This document shows, piece by piece, positions 39,877-48,171 of a stretch of 51,254 nt of DNA; within the stretch, counting starts at the first letter, position 1; every line of letters starts with the position of its first letter. The notes under the pieces are model-generated. The model was not told where the DNA came from. It did not search any database and worked only from the letters and a program-made list of their open reading frames with translations. The stretch comes from Streptomyces triticirhizae (lineage in GTDB: Bacteria > Actinomycetota > Actinomycetes > Streptomycetales > Streptomycetaceae), in assembly GCF_003696235.1 (NCBI RefSeq), contig NZ_RFFJ01000016.1, forward strand, positions 1-51,254. The letters are read 5' to 3'. Position numbers and translations under genes: made by a program.

Positions 39877-40761
39877 ATGTCACCGGAGATGCAGAACGCC
39901 GCCGCTGTCGAACGCCACGCCTGCCCCACGTGCAAGGTGGAACCCGGGTCGGCCTGCCGCACCAAGTCCGGAAAGGTGGCCCCCAAGTACCACACCCCCC
40001 GCTTTCAGCTGGTGCCGTCCCTGGCCCGCTCCCTCGACGTGCGCACGCCCGCCGACCGCAGGCCCGGCACGCTGTGGACCCCGGGCGCAGCCGTCGTCGT
40101 CCCAGCCGTGCCGACGGACCGCAAGCTGGCGCCCGTCCGTCTGGGTTACGCCCGCTGCTCCACCGTGTCGCAGGAGCTACAGGGGCAGCTGGACGAACTG
40201 GCCAAGGCCGACTGCCACAAGGTGTTCTCCGAGAAGATCAGTACGCGCGTGAAGCACCGGCCCGAGCTGGCCGCCGCGCTGGACCTGGCCAAGCGGTTCA
40301 AGGAGGCCGCGCCGCAACAGACGGTCATCCTGACCGTCACGGAGATGAAGCGGCTAGGACGCGACGCCGACGAACTGACCACCCTTGCCCGGACCCTCCA
40401 GGAGAACGCCATCAGTCTGGAGATGCTGCGCGGCCCGCTCCCCGGGGTGTACGACCCGAGCGGTTCCGGCGCGCTGCTGTTCGCGTTCTTCGCGGCCATG
40501 GCCGAGGCCGAGCGGGAAGGCATCCGGGAGGCGACCCTGGAGGGCCTGGAGTCCGCCCGCGACCGAGGCCGCCACGGCGGACGCCCCAAGGTCATCACGG
40601 ACGACATGCTGGCCATCACCCGCGCCCGCATGGCCAAGGGGGAGTCCGTCCGCGATATCGCCAAGGGCCTGACCATCACCGAGGGGAAGAACGCGGGCGA
40701 GGCACCGTCCGCCGCGTCGCTGTACCGGGCGCTGGCCGAGGCCGACCAGGCGGCCAGTTGA
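39877..40761 (+). CDS. Serine recombinase (resolvase/invertase family) with N-terminal zinc-finger segment
   Basis: The 294-residue product starts with a CPTCKVEPGSACRTKSGKVA finger seen in many actinobacterial proteins, then LGYARCSTVSQELQGQLDEL with the catalytic Ser near residue 94. TEMKRLGRDADELTTLARTL holds the conserved Arg region, and FFAAMAEAEREGIREATLEG is the long E helix. The end is a small HTH (GESVRDIAKGLTITEGKNAG). It can cleave and rejoin DNA at short sites, and the nested repeats just upstream are its likely target. It could resolve dimers of a replicating element. Confidence 0.88.
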   Translation: MSPEMQNAAAVERHACPTCKVEPGSACRTKSGKVAPKYHTPRFQLVPSLARSLDVRTPADRRPGTLWTPGAAVVVPAVPTDRKLAPVRLGYARCSTVSQELQGQLDELAKADCHKVFSEKISTRVKHRPELAAALDLAKRFKEAAPQQTVILTVTEMKRLGRDADELTTLARTLQENAISLEMLRGPLPGVYDPSGSGALLFAFFAAMAEAEREGIREATLEGLESARDRGRHGGRPKVITDDMLAITRARMAKGESVRDIAKGLTITEGKNAGEAPSAASLYRALAEADQAAS

Positions 40762-40874
40762 CCCACCGCGTCAACGCCTGCTGAGTGGGACCGTCGCGTT
40801 CCGCAGGCCGGCCCCGTAGCCCTTCTACCGGATCTACCGGAACCGAGCCAGCCCAGGGCTCATAGGCTCCCGCC

Positions 40875-41235
40875 ATGGATGAGATCGATGACAGAGTCTC
40901 GGCCCTCATACGCGGCGCCGAGAAGCAAAGGACCCGGTGGGAAGCCATGCGGTCAGGTGTCATCTACCTGATAGGCATGGACGGTTCGGACCGGGTGAAG
41001 ATCGGGTTCACGACCGGCGACCCTGAGAAGCGGCTGAGGCAGCTCCAGACCGGGGCGCCCGAGCCCCTGCGCCTGCTGGCCGTCTTCTCCGGAAAGGCAG
41101 CTGCACGAGCGGTTCGCCACCTACCGAACTCGTGGCGAGTGGTTCGATTTGGTCGCTTTCCAGAGTGACCCCGTGTGGGTCGTGCAAGGCGTCATCGAAG
41201 AACTGGAGTCGTTCGAGGAGCACCCGGCCGACTGA
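40875..41235 (+). pseudogene. Frameshifted GIY-YIG-like (T5orf172/MUG113) protein
   Basis: Residues from MDEIDDRVSALIRGAEKQ to GVIYLIGMDGSDRVKIGFTT, then RLRQLQTGAPEPLRLLAVF, match the start of the T5orf172/MUG113 GIY-YIG type. At about 41088-41100 the conserved end switches frame: ERQLHERFATYRTRGEWFDL is encoded one base away and runs to a TGA at 41233-41235. One 1-bp indel restores the family's usual length. Without it the protein ends at 41168 with an unrelated tail. It could be a true mutation or a sequencing error. Confidence 0.7.
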
Positions 41236-41336
41236 GCCCGCGAGCCCCGCGTAGCCGGATGCCCAGGTCAACGCATGGGCGCACGACTCGGCGCCGTGCC
41301 GGTCGGGTGCGCTGTCGTGTTCGGGTCCGGATGCGG

Positions 41337-41567
41337 TCAGGCGGGGAACAGTGCCCACTGTTCGATGTTCGGCGTGTCCCCGGTCGGGGCGGGTGTGTCG
41401 AACAGGACCGGCTGGACGGCGTCGGGTGGAGCCTGGCGCATACTCCCGGTGCAGCTGACCAACGGCCAGCCGGGTACGCGGTACTCCGGGTCATGACGTG
41501 CGAACTGGCCGCCCGGTATGGCGATGGCGCGGGCGCAGACGGGGCACGTGCGGCGGGGCCACTTCAT
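41337..41567 (-). CDS. Small Cys-rich protein, unknown
   Basis: A 76-residue product, MKWPRRTCPVCARAIAIPGG onward, with one CxxC pair at the N terminus and a Pro-rich end (LFDTPAPTGDTPNIEQWALF). Its start overlaps the stop of the gene upstream. Such small proteins are common in actinophage packaging regions. Confidence 0.6.
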   Translation of the reverse strand: MKWPRRTCPVCARAIAIPGGQFARHDPEYRVPGWPLVSCTGSMRQAPPDAVQPVLFDTPAPTGDTPNIEQWALFPA

Positions 41568-41887
41568 GCCTCCATGGTGCCCGGCGCCCCCGGACCGGTC
41601 TCCCGCATCGTGTAGACGGCCATAAGGTCCAGCAGCTCCTCCACCTCCTCGCGTCCGTCGCTGGCCGTCATGGCCAGGCCGACGGAGAACACCAGCAGCG
41701 CGTCCACCAGGGCGGCGGCGCGGTCCTGGTCGGCGGTCAGGCCCCGGATACGGTCCGTCAGAGCGGCGGCGCGGTCCGGGTCACACTGGCCCAACTGCCC
41801 CTGGGTGGCCAGGCATCGGAAAGCGTCGCGGGTCAACTCGACCGGCAACAGGGAATCGACGCGCGGGGAAGGCGCGTCGGGAGTCAC
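41564..41887 (-). CDS. Helical phage-type small protein (related to the gene at 42519)
   Basis: The GTG at 41887 overlaps the previous stop. The 107-residue product, MTPDAPSPRVDSLLPVELTR onward, shares the layout 'VELTRD...LTDRIRGLTADQDRAAALVDALLVFSVG' with the 42519 gene (VELTRDYLRALAAME, RVRGMTGHPARAAALVACLA), so the two are probably ancient duplicates. Function unknown. Confidence 0.6.
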   Translation of the reverse strand: MTPDAPSPRVDSLLPVELTRDAFRCLATQGQLGQCDPDRAAALTDRIRGLTADQDRAAALVDALLVFSVGLAMTASDGREEVEELLDLMAVYTMRETGPGAPGTMEA

Positions 41888-42522
41888 GGCCGGCCCTCGG
41901 GATCGGTCCAGGGGTCCAGGCCCTCGGCGGCCATGTCGGCCTCCTCGGCACCGCGCTGGAGCAGGTGCCGCTCCCACCAGTCCAGGAAGTCCGGGCCGGT
42001 CGCGTACCGCTCGGGGTTGGCCTCGGCCACCAGGTGCGTGAAGCGGGCACACAGCCGCGCCATGGCCCAGCCGAACGCGATGGTCACCGCGGCCTCCGGC
42101 GGACTGCTCGGCTGGCCGTGGTCGGCCGCCAACTGCCCGAGGGAGGGCAGTACGGCCGTGTCCAGCAGGTTGTCCCCGACCTGGGCGTTCAGGGCCGCCC
42201 GAGAGGCGTTGACGGCCGCGTGGACGGCGTCGCCGTCCAAGGTCCGGCCGCTGGTGCGGTCGGCCTCCTCCACCGCCTTCTGGTAAGGCTGCTCGGGGTC
42301 GGCGTCGTCCTCCAGGCCGAGGGTCAGGAACACGGCGGAGAACCGCGTGAGCGGCCCGAGGACCAGGAGCAGGGACTGGCGGCCGTGGCGCTCGGCAAGG
42401 TTCGTCAGGATCTCCACCACGCGATCCTGGGCGGTGGCCGGCGCGTCGGCGGCCCTGATGAGCGCGACGGCGGCCAGCTCATGGTCAAAGACTTCCGCAA
42501 CGTCGCCGGGCGTGGGGGTCAC
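41884..42522 (-). CDS. Helical protein of the packaging module, unknown
   Basis: A 212-residue all-helical product from the GTG at 42522, beginning MTPTPGDVAEVFDHELAAVA. Segments such as RHGRQSLLLVLGPLTRFSAV and FGWAMARLCARFTHLVAEAN are regular amphipathic helices; the end DWWERHLLQRGAEEADMAAE is acidic. It is coupled on both sides. No family recognised. Confidence 0.55.
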   Translation of the reverse strand: MTPTPGDVAEVFDHELAAVALIRAADAPATAQDRVVEILTNLAERHGRQSLLLVLGPLTRFSAVFLTLGLEDDADPEQPYQKAVEEADRTSGRTLDGDAVHAAVNASRAALNAQVGDNLLDTAVLPSLGQLAADHGQPSSPPEAAVTIAFGWAMARLCARFTHLVAEANPERYATGPDFLDWWERHLLQRGAEEADMAAEGLDPWTDPEGRP

Positions 42523-42815
42523 GGCGCCCCCATCAGGCCGACGGCGCAGGCGTCCAGCAGATCCTCCGCCCCGTCCCGGCCGCCCCCGGCCTGGTAGGCG
42601 ATGGCGGCGGAGAACGACGCCAGACAGGCCACCAGGGCGGCGGCGCGTGCCGGGTGGCCGGTCATGCCCCGTACGCGGCGCATCAGGAGCAGGGTCTGAC
42701 CGATGGCGGCGGTGTCGTCGTCGGCCTCCATGGCGGCCAGCGCGCGGAGGTAGTCGCGGGTCAGCTCCACCGCCTCCAGCGCCTCCATGGGCTGGCGGGT
42801 GTCTTCAACGGTCAC
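42519..42815 (-). CDS. Small helical protein, unknown
   Basis: The 98-residue product starts MTVEDTRQPMEALEAVELTR and is helical throughout. It resembles the 41564 product in its VELTRD and RAAALV segments. It starts the four-gene coupled group at the end of the packaging module. Confidence 0.55.
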   Translation of the reverse strand: MTVEDTRQPMEALEAVELTRDYLRALAAMEADDDTAAIGQTLLLMRRVRGMTGHPARAAALVACLASFSAAIAYQAGGGRDGAEDLLDACAVGLMGAP

Positions 42816-42922
42816 CGGTACATTCCACCACGGTCACAGTGGCGCCCCATCTGGATACGGACCGACGACGTAGAAGCCCTGGTCAGCTACCCTTGCCCCT
42901 TTCTCAAACATGATCTACAGGG

Positions 42923-43195
42923 GTGCCCGTGCGTTTGAATTGGCATATACCACTGCCCGGCCCGTTCTCGGTCGGCGGCAGCATCGGCGGTCGGAGACGA
43001 CGGGGCGGAGGTGGTGGCGCAAGCTGTATCGCTGCCCCCTTCGTTCTCCTGTGGTACTGCCTCATCATCGTGTTCTGGCTGTACTGGTGGATGTTGAAGG
43101 GCATGTTCTGGTACGGCGGCGCTCTGGTCTATCGACTTGTGACCCATCGGCCCTACAGCGTGCCGAGCCGCCGCTGGGGCGGCCTGCTGTGGTGA
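42923..43195 (+). CDS. Small membrane protein, actinophage type
   Basis: The GTG at 42923 gives 90 residues: RLNWHIPLPGPFSVGGSIGG, a basic/Gly turn (RRRRGGGGG), then a hydrophobic aromatic segment FVLLWYCLIIVFWLYWWML and a short tail. This composition recurs in small proteins of actinobacterial phages and elements. It is the only plus-strand gene in this part, and lies between two minus-strand groups. Confidence 0.6.
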   Translation: MPVRLNWHIPLPGPFSVGGSIGGRRRRGGGGGASCIAAPFVLLWYCLIIVFWLYWWMLKGMFWYGGALVYRLVTHRPYSVPSRRWGGLLW

Positions 43196-43204
43196 CTTCA
43201 ACGG

Positions 43205-43606
43205 TCATCCGTACATTCCACCACGGTCAAAACGGCGCCCCATCTGGATGGAGGCCACGCTGCCGGGCCTCGGCGTGAACGTGTCGAGTCCCTGGCCGCT
43301 GACGCCGTGGGTGTAGCCGTACCCGAGGCGGACGCCGCCCTGGGACTGCTGGGCGGTTCGCGGCTGCTCCTCGGGGGCCTGGGCCGTGTCGGCGTTCGCC
43401 ACGGCCGCCAGCGCGTCCACGGCCTCGGACAGGGCGCGAATCCACCCGTTGAGCAGCTGCTGGGGCGGGGTGTCCGGAGGCTGCCCGAGGAGCGCGGCCA
43501 ACGTCACCGGCGTGCCGCCGTCGGGGGTCAGGGCGGTGGCGTTATCGCGCAGGGCGGCCAGCACCTTGTGGGCGCGCTCGGCGCGCCGTTCCTTCCTGGA
43601 CTTCAC
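43205..43606 (-). CDS. Small protein downstream of the terminase, unknown
   Basis: The GTG at 43606 follows GGAGG by 5 nt and gives 133 residues, MKSRKERRAERAHKVLAALR onward. A basic N terminus, a helical middle (LLNGWIRALSEAVDALAAVA) and a Gly/Thr-rich end (LGYGYTHGVSGQGLDTFTPR) are seen. Its place directly after TerL is where a portal gene usually starts in a phage, but its size and content exclude a portal. Confidence 0.6.
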   Translation of the reverse strand: MKSRKERRAERAHKVLAALRDNATALTPDGGTPVTLAALLGQPPDTPPQQLLNGWIRALSEAVDALAAVANADTAQAPEEQPRTAQQSQGGVRLGYGYTHGVSGQGLDTFTPRPGSVASIQMGRRFDRGGMYG

Positions 43607-43624
43607 ATCGGCCTCCAAGGCGGG

Positions 43625-45082
43625 TCAGGGGTTCGGGGCCTGGGGGCTGGCGTACGGCATCAGGTGGGCGACGGCGTACGCCGATGCGTCCAGCCGTCCC
43701 GGACTGTCCGAGCTGGCCGGTGTCCACCCCTCCCATTCGCCTTCCAGCTCGGGCATGGGATGCGCCAGCCGGACCGGGTCCTGGACGAACGCCTGGGCGA
43801 TGGGTTCGGCCCGCAGGTACTTGCCGCGCTTGGCCGTCACGGTGGTGACGTACGGGGCCATGGACCCAGGCCGCACGGACCCCTCCCGGCCCAGCTCCTG
43901 CCACGCCGAGTTGACCATGGAGCGGACCATGCCGCCGCCGTAGTTCTGTTCGATCACCACGCAGTCCGCGCGGGTCTCGACTGCGAGCAGGCACACGGTG
44001 CGCGCCCACTGGTCGGGAGACATCACCCCGGACCGGTCGGCCAGCAGGTACACCCGGCCGTCCAGGCCGCGCCCGGCGGCCACGATCCCGCATTCGTCGG
44101 CGCCGCCGCCGGAAGGGTCCACGGCCACACAGATGCGGTCCAGCTTGGGCAGGCGCCGGCCGGGCCGGAGGACGCGCTGGGAGAGCAGGCCGGGCGGCAG
44201 CAGCGCGCCCTCCACCACGATGGGCGTGCACATGTAGAGCGCCGACCAGTCGCGCGGAATGCTGGACGCCCGCTTGTCCTCCCAGTGGGCGGTCAGCGCG
44301 GCCAGGTCGTCCTCGGGGAGCTTGGGGTGGGTCAGCGGCTGCCCCGGTGCGCGGCCCAGCGGGTCGTGGGCCTGGGCGAACGCGGGCAGGCTGACGACGC
44401 GCCACCGGCCGCCGTCCTCCACGCGCCCCTCCCGCTCCAGCAGCAGCCCGGAGAGATCCTTTTTGTGCCAGCGGGTTTGAATGATCACCGCCGGGGCGCC
44501 AGGGGACAGGCGGCTGGTCGCCACCGATGACCACCAGTCCCACACGGCTGCGCGCTGCGTGGGACTGTCCGCGCTCTGCCGGTCCTTGTGCGGGTCGTCC
44601 ACCAGGACCAGGTCCGCCGGGAACCCGGTCAGGCTGGAGCCGACGCCGACCGAGCGCAGGCCGCCGCCGTGGTGGGTCCGCCAGTCGGCCGTGGACGCCG
44701 ACCCCCGGGCCACGCCCACACCCCACCGGTGCCCGTGCTCGGTGATGATGGCCCGCACGTCCCGCCCCCGGTGCCGGGCCAGGCTGTCCGAGTACGTACC
44801 GACGGCCACCCGCCGGGACGGATTGCGCAGCAGATACCAGGCCACGCCGTACGTCGCAGCCGTGACCGACTTCCCGCACTGCGGCGGACAAAAGATCATC
44901 AGACGCCCGCCGGGCGTCTGGGCGGTCTCCGCGAACGCCTGGGAGATCAGCCGCAGATGGGCGCGCGGCACGAAGGTGCGCGGCGCTGTCCACATGCCCA
45001 GGGTCAGCGGGGAGTGGAGGGCCACGGCCTGGAGACGGCGGGAGGTCTCGGCGTCGGCGGCGCCGGCCGTCGCCACGGTCAC
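43625..45082 (-). CDS. Phage terminase, large subunit
   Basis: The 485-residue product has an ATPase domain with Walker A-like CPPQCGKS (65-72), Walker B LVLVDD (158-163) and coupling motif TRWHKKDL (203-210). A nuclease domain follows, with VAVDPSGGGADECGIV (first Asp about 322), ADCVVIEQNYGGGMVRSMVN and a closing DASAYA. It is full length. The enzyme drives DNA into a prohead and cuts it to length. No portal or capsid gene follows. The start overlaps the stop of the small-subunit gene. Confidence 0.92.
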   Translation of the reverse strand: MTVATAGAADAETSRRLQAVALHSPLTLGMWTAPRTFVPRAHLRLISQAFAETAQTPGGRLMIFCPPQCGKSVTAATYGVAWYLLRNPSRRVAVGTYSDSLARHRGRDVRAIITEHGHRWGVGVARGSASTADWRTHHGGGLRSVGVGSSLTGFPADLVLVDDPHKDRQSADSPTQRAAVWDWWSSVATSRLSPGAPAVIIQTRWHKKDLSGLLLEREGRVEDGGRWRVVSLPAFAQAHDPLGRAPGQPLTHPKLPEDDLAALTAHWEDKRASSIPRDWSALYMCTPIVVEGALLPPGLLSQRVLRPGRRLPKLDRICVAVDPSGGGADECGIVAAGRGLDGRVYLLADRSGVMSPDQWARTVCLLAVETRADCVVIEQNYGGGMVRSMVNSAWQELGREGSVRPGSMAPYVTTVTAKRGKYLRAEPIAQAFVQDPVRLAHPMPELEGEWEGWTPASSDSPGRLDASAYAVAHLMPYASPQAPNP

Positions 45083-45810
45083 GGCGCGCCCTCCTCGGCG
45101 TCGTCGTCCCCGAACATCGCCAGCACGTCCACCAGGCCCGTGCGCTCCGCCTCTTCCCTGGCGGCCGGGAGCGCGTGCACTGCGGGGGCCTGCGCGACGG
45201 CCGCCACGTCCTGCCGCATCTGCTCCAGCAGTTCCTCATACAGACCCGCGTCCCGGCCGTGTGCCGCGTCCTCCTCGGCCTGGCCGTCGGCGGCCTCGGC
45301 CGTGGCCTGCGCGCTGGCCGACGCGGCGGCCTGGACCGACACCAGCGGGCCGGTGGGCGCGGTGACGCGGGCGTGCCGTTCGACCAGGTCCCCGGTGGCG
45401 CGGAGCAGGTCGGCGGGCCGGGCGTCGTCCATGGACGCCTCCAGGGTGAGCAGCGCCACCCGCTCGGCGACCCGGCCCAGCAGGTCGGCATTCTTCGCCC
45501 GCTGCTCGGCGTCGCGCAGCCGATAGCGGCGCGCCACGATGGAGTATTCACGGTCGTCGCGGGCGGCGGCGCGAGCCACCCAGCCCCAGCGCACCGAGGC
45601 CCGTTCGACGGTGCGCACAGACACCGTCTTGCCGTTCCGCCGCTGGCCGCTGGCAACCTGGGCGTTCCACTCGGCGGTGGTGGAGTCCAGGGACCGCTCG
45701 GCACCCTGGCCCTGATAGATCAGATACAGCTCATGATCACGTGCTGACTCTCCGGGTTGCTTGTGCCATACCTCCCGGTCCTGGGACCAGGCCACAGCGT
45801 CCACCGACAC
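45079..45810 (-). CDS. Terminase small-subunit-like DNA-binding protein
   Basis: The 243-residue product begins MSVDAVAWSQDREVWHKQPG; the segment KTVSVRTVERASVRWGWVAR with AAARDDREY is the 'sxxTxxrWsxxxgWxxRAxaxd' pattern at the N terminus of actinophage small terminases. A helical Ala/Glu-rich region, probably oligomerising, makes up the rest. It would recognise the packaging (cos or pac) site. It is coupled to TerL and so forms a complete packaging pair. Confidence 0.8.
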   Translation of the reverse strand: MSVDAVAWSQDREVWHKQPGESARDHELYLIYQGQGAERSLDSTTAEWNAQVASGQRRNGKTVSVRTVERASVRWGWVARAAARDDREYSIVARRYRLRDAEQRAKNADLLGRVAERVALLTLEASMDDARPADLLRATGDLVERHARVTAPTGPLVSVQAAASASAQATAEAADGQAEEDAAHGRDAGLYEELLEQMRQDVAAVAQAPAVHALPAAREEAERTGLVDVLAMFGDDDAEEGAP

Positions 45811-45837
45811 GTCACCGTCACCTTTCCGACAGGGCCG

Positions 45838-46821
45838 CTACGCCGCCGTAGCTGCGTTGGACTCGGACGACCAACTGGCCGCCTGGCCCGCAGGGTTGTG
45901 CTTATTCGGTGTGCTGGCGCGGCGCAGGACTTCCATGCGGCGCGGCAGCATCACCCAGGCCGGGTCCCCGGCGTGCTTGCCGTTCAGAGCCGCGATGGTG
46001 GAGGCGTACTGGACGCGCAGGACATCCGGCAGGATGGGCAGGCCGGGTCGGGTGCGGGCGGTGGTGGTGCCGCTGTGGGACCGGCCGCCGCCGCAGACCG
46101 ACACCCACAGCGCGGTGGGGGTGCTTCCGCCGAGGCCGGCCACCAGGCGGTCCCGCAGGTCCAGCCACTGCCCGAGTGCGCCCTGGGTGGCCTGGGACAG
46201 GGGCAGGGTCTCGGTGTAGACGCGGGCGCCCCGCTGGGGGCGCCGGGTGATGGTGACGTGCGACAGGTCGGCGGCCAGGTCGGGCAGTTGGATGGCGGCC
46301 AGCTCCCCCGAGCGGGCGCCGGTGTCCATGACGACGCCGACGGCGGCACGTAGCCGGATCATCACGTTGCGGCTGCTCGGCTTGGCCCCAGTGGGGGTGA
46401 CGCCGGAGGAGACGAACCGCCAGACGGCGTCCCGCTGCTGGGGGGTGAGCGGGTCGCGGAGCGGCGCCTGCGGCACCTGTGGGAGACGCGGGTGGAGTCC
46501 TGCGGCCGATGCGATCAGCGCCACGATACTGCGCCGCACGGCCGCGCTGTGCTCCGACGGCTGGCATGTGTAGCGGCGGCCGGTGGCCCGCAGGTCGTCC
46601 GCATCGGCCGCGCGGAAGTACCAGGCCAGGGACAGCTCGGAGAAGAGGGACCCTAGGCCCTGGCAGCAGCCATCGGGCAGCACGTCATACGTCACGGCCC
46701 GCTCCAACTCCCCAGCCACCCAACGGACTTGTTCGGCGCGGGATGAGCTGAGCGTGGGCGTGATCCGGTCGACGATCTCCCGCAGCTCCACCAGGGCGCG
46801 ACACCGTTCCGTTTCTGCCAT
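45838..46821 (-). CDS. Tyrosine-recombinase-like protein, possibly without the catalytic end
   Basis: The ATG at 46821 gives 327 residues. LTPQQRDAVWRFVSSG then VMIRLRAAVGVVMDTGARSGELAAIQLPDL (155-182) is the recombinase box I region with Arg170. A beta hairpin (SHVTITRRPQRGARVYTETL) follows as in the catalytic domain. I cannot find a convincing HxxR/box II or a terminal Tyr context, so it may be a DNA-binding relic or a diverged member. Similar genes occur next to terminases in some Streptomyces phages. It heads the packaging operon. Confidence 0.6.
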   Translation of the reverse strand: MAETERCRALVELREIVDRITPTLSSSRAEQVRWVAGELERAVTYDVLPDGCCQGLGSLFSELSLAWYFRAADADDLRATGRRYTCQPSEHSAAVRRSIVALIASAAGLHPRLPQVPQAPLRDPLTPQQRDAVWRFVSSGVTPTGAKPSSRNVMIRLRAAVGVVMDTGARSGELAAIQLPDLAADLSHVTITRRPQRGARVYTETLPLSQATQGALGQWLDLRDRLVAGLGGSTPTALWVSVCGGGRSHSGTTTARTRPGLPILPDVLRVQYASTIAALNGKHAGDPAWVMLPRRMEVLRRASTPNKHNPAGQAASWSSESNAATAA

Positions 46822-47171
46822 GATCCTGACGGTACGGGGAGGTTTAGTAAGGCGATTCAAGCGCTGCCTGCCCAAGGAGGCTCCGGTGCCCGGGGGTTGG
46901 GCCTGGAGGCGGCGCCTGGGGTGGTGGGTGGGCCGCGCCGTCGTCGGCTGCTGGAGGGGGTAAGCCCGCACGGCTTGCCGTTGGTCCCACCGTGCGGGCC
47001 TCGGCGGGTCGGGGCGCCGACCGGTTCCGGTCCGCGATCAGGTGGAGACCCGCCGCCCCGCGTGGAAACGGCGGGCCTCCTGCCCGCAGATCACCGCGAC
47101 GGAGACCCGCCCCGATGATCTCACAGTATGTGATTGTGGTTACCCATTCTGTAACGCGGAGGTGCCGCGCA
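46822..47171. other. 350-bp divergent control region with hairpin
   Basis: No gene is seen. GCCCGCACGG and CCGTGCGGGC (46964-46973/46990-46999) form a perfect 10-bp stem with a 16-nt loop. Around 47116-47155 the DNA is clearly richer in A+T (ATCTCACAGTATGTGATTGT and TTACCCATTCTGTAAC), which marks it as the probable promoter/operator area for the plus-strand xis-int side. It could also hold the packaging site for the terminase pair. Confidence 0.55.
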
Positions 47172-47408
47172 GTGATCTTGTGCGGGACCTGGGCGTGGCC
47201 GCTGGGCGGCTGCCGTGACTGCGGCGCCGGCGGCCCGTTTCCGGCCTGGGGCTGCTGCGGGCCGTGCGTGGAGGAGACCCTGGCCCGGTGGCACGCGATG
47301 GGCGGCCATGGTTGGGCCGATGCCTGGGAGGGCCGCCTGCGGGGCGCCGTCGTGGACTGCGGCGCGGCCGTCACTCGTGCGGGTGATCCATTGGCCGACG
47401 CCGCCTGA
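47172..47408 (+). CDS. Small Cys-rich protein, unknown
   Basis: The GTG at 47172, with GGAGG upstream, gives 78 residues: MILCGTWAWPLGGCRDCGAG, then CCGPCVEETLARWHAMGGHG and an acidic-helix end. At least six cysteines suggest zinc binding. Related small 'CxxCG...WGCCGPC' proteins occur before excisionase genes in Streptomyces elements. Confidence 0.6.
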   Translation: MILCGTWAWPLGGCRDCGAGGPFPAWGCCGPCVEETLARWHAMGGHGWADAWEGRLRGAVVDCGAAVTRAGDPLADAA

Positions 47409-47484
47409 TTTCCCGGGTACTCCCTGGTGTTCCGCAGGGAGTTGCCCCCAGAATCGGCGGAGGTCAACGCGACGGGAGGGGCCG

Positions 47485-48093
47485 GTGGAGGCAGCAGCCA
47501 GCACGCCAGTGCCGTGCACCGTCGCGCCCGTGGACGACGACCTGGCCCACCTCCTGGCACACACCTGGGGACCGGACGGCTGGGCGTGGACCCGGGCCGG
47601 GGTGGACCCGGTACCCGAGGACCGGGAGCTGGACGACGACCTGGACCCGTTCGCGCTGCTGCCGCCGTACGTGGAGACCGTGGACGGGTCGCGCGGCTGG
47701 GCCGACGCCGCCGCCCGCACCCCGCACGGTCTCCGGCTGGCCTACCTCCTGCGCACCAGCTCCTCCGCCCGGCGGCTGCTGTGGCTGGCCATCTGCGGGG
47801 CCGCCGAGCCCACGCCCGAGCTGCTGGCCGTCCAGGACCGCGCCGCCCGCGCGCTGCTGCGCATCCGGGACGTGGCCTGGCTGCGGCTGCTGGCCAACTG
47901 CCTGGTGCTGTGCGTGGCCATCTGCTGCATGATCTGTGAGCGGCTGGCGGCCAAGGACGACGCCCAGGCGGCCGTCCCACCTCCGTGGACGCTGTGGCCC
48001 CCGCCCCGTCTGCCCGTCGTTGTGCACGTGCTTACGCGCTGCGTACTGACGGCCGCCCCGCCGGTGGGCGCGGCCGGATCGGCGCGCGCTTAG
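47485..48093 (+). CDS. Unknown protein with a hydrophobic segment
   Basis: The GTG at 47485 follows GGGAGGGG and gives 202 residues, MEAASTPVPCTVAPVDDDLA-like at the start, with HTWGPDGWAWTRAGVDPVPE, an acidic linker, a helical middle (LRLAYLLRTSSSARRLLWLA) and WLRLLANCLVLCVAICCMIC, a short Cys-rich hydrophobic helix. A membrane-associated role is possible. No family recognised. Confidence 0.55.
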   Translation: MEAAASTPVPCTVAPVDDDLAHLLAHTWGPDGWAWTRAGVDPVPEDRELDDDLDPFALLPPYVETVDGSRGWADAAARTPHGLRLAYLLRTSSSARRLLWLAICGAAEPTPELLAVQDRAARALLRIRDVAWLRLLANCLVLCVAICCMICERLAAKDDAQAAVPPPWTLWPPPRLPVVVHVLTRCVLTAAPPVGAAGSARA

Positions 48094-48171
48094 CGACGGA
48101 AGGAGCAGCGCGGCAGCCCCGCGCGCCTCCGGCCTATCCACCCGGTCCACGGGTTGCCATGCGATGCCCTG

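Noticed and set aside
41275..41496. Plus-strand small frames opposite the 41337 gene
   Set aside because: The minus-strand frame is coupled to its upstream neighbour and has a CxxC motif; the plus-strand frames have no ribosome site or sensible composition.
43542..45704. 720-residue frame across the terminase genes on the same strand
   Set aside because: It overlaps TerL and TerS out of frame and is Pro/Arg-rich noise; the terminase motifs lie in the other frame.
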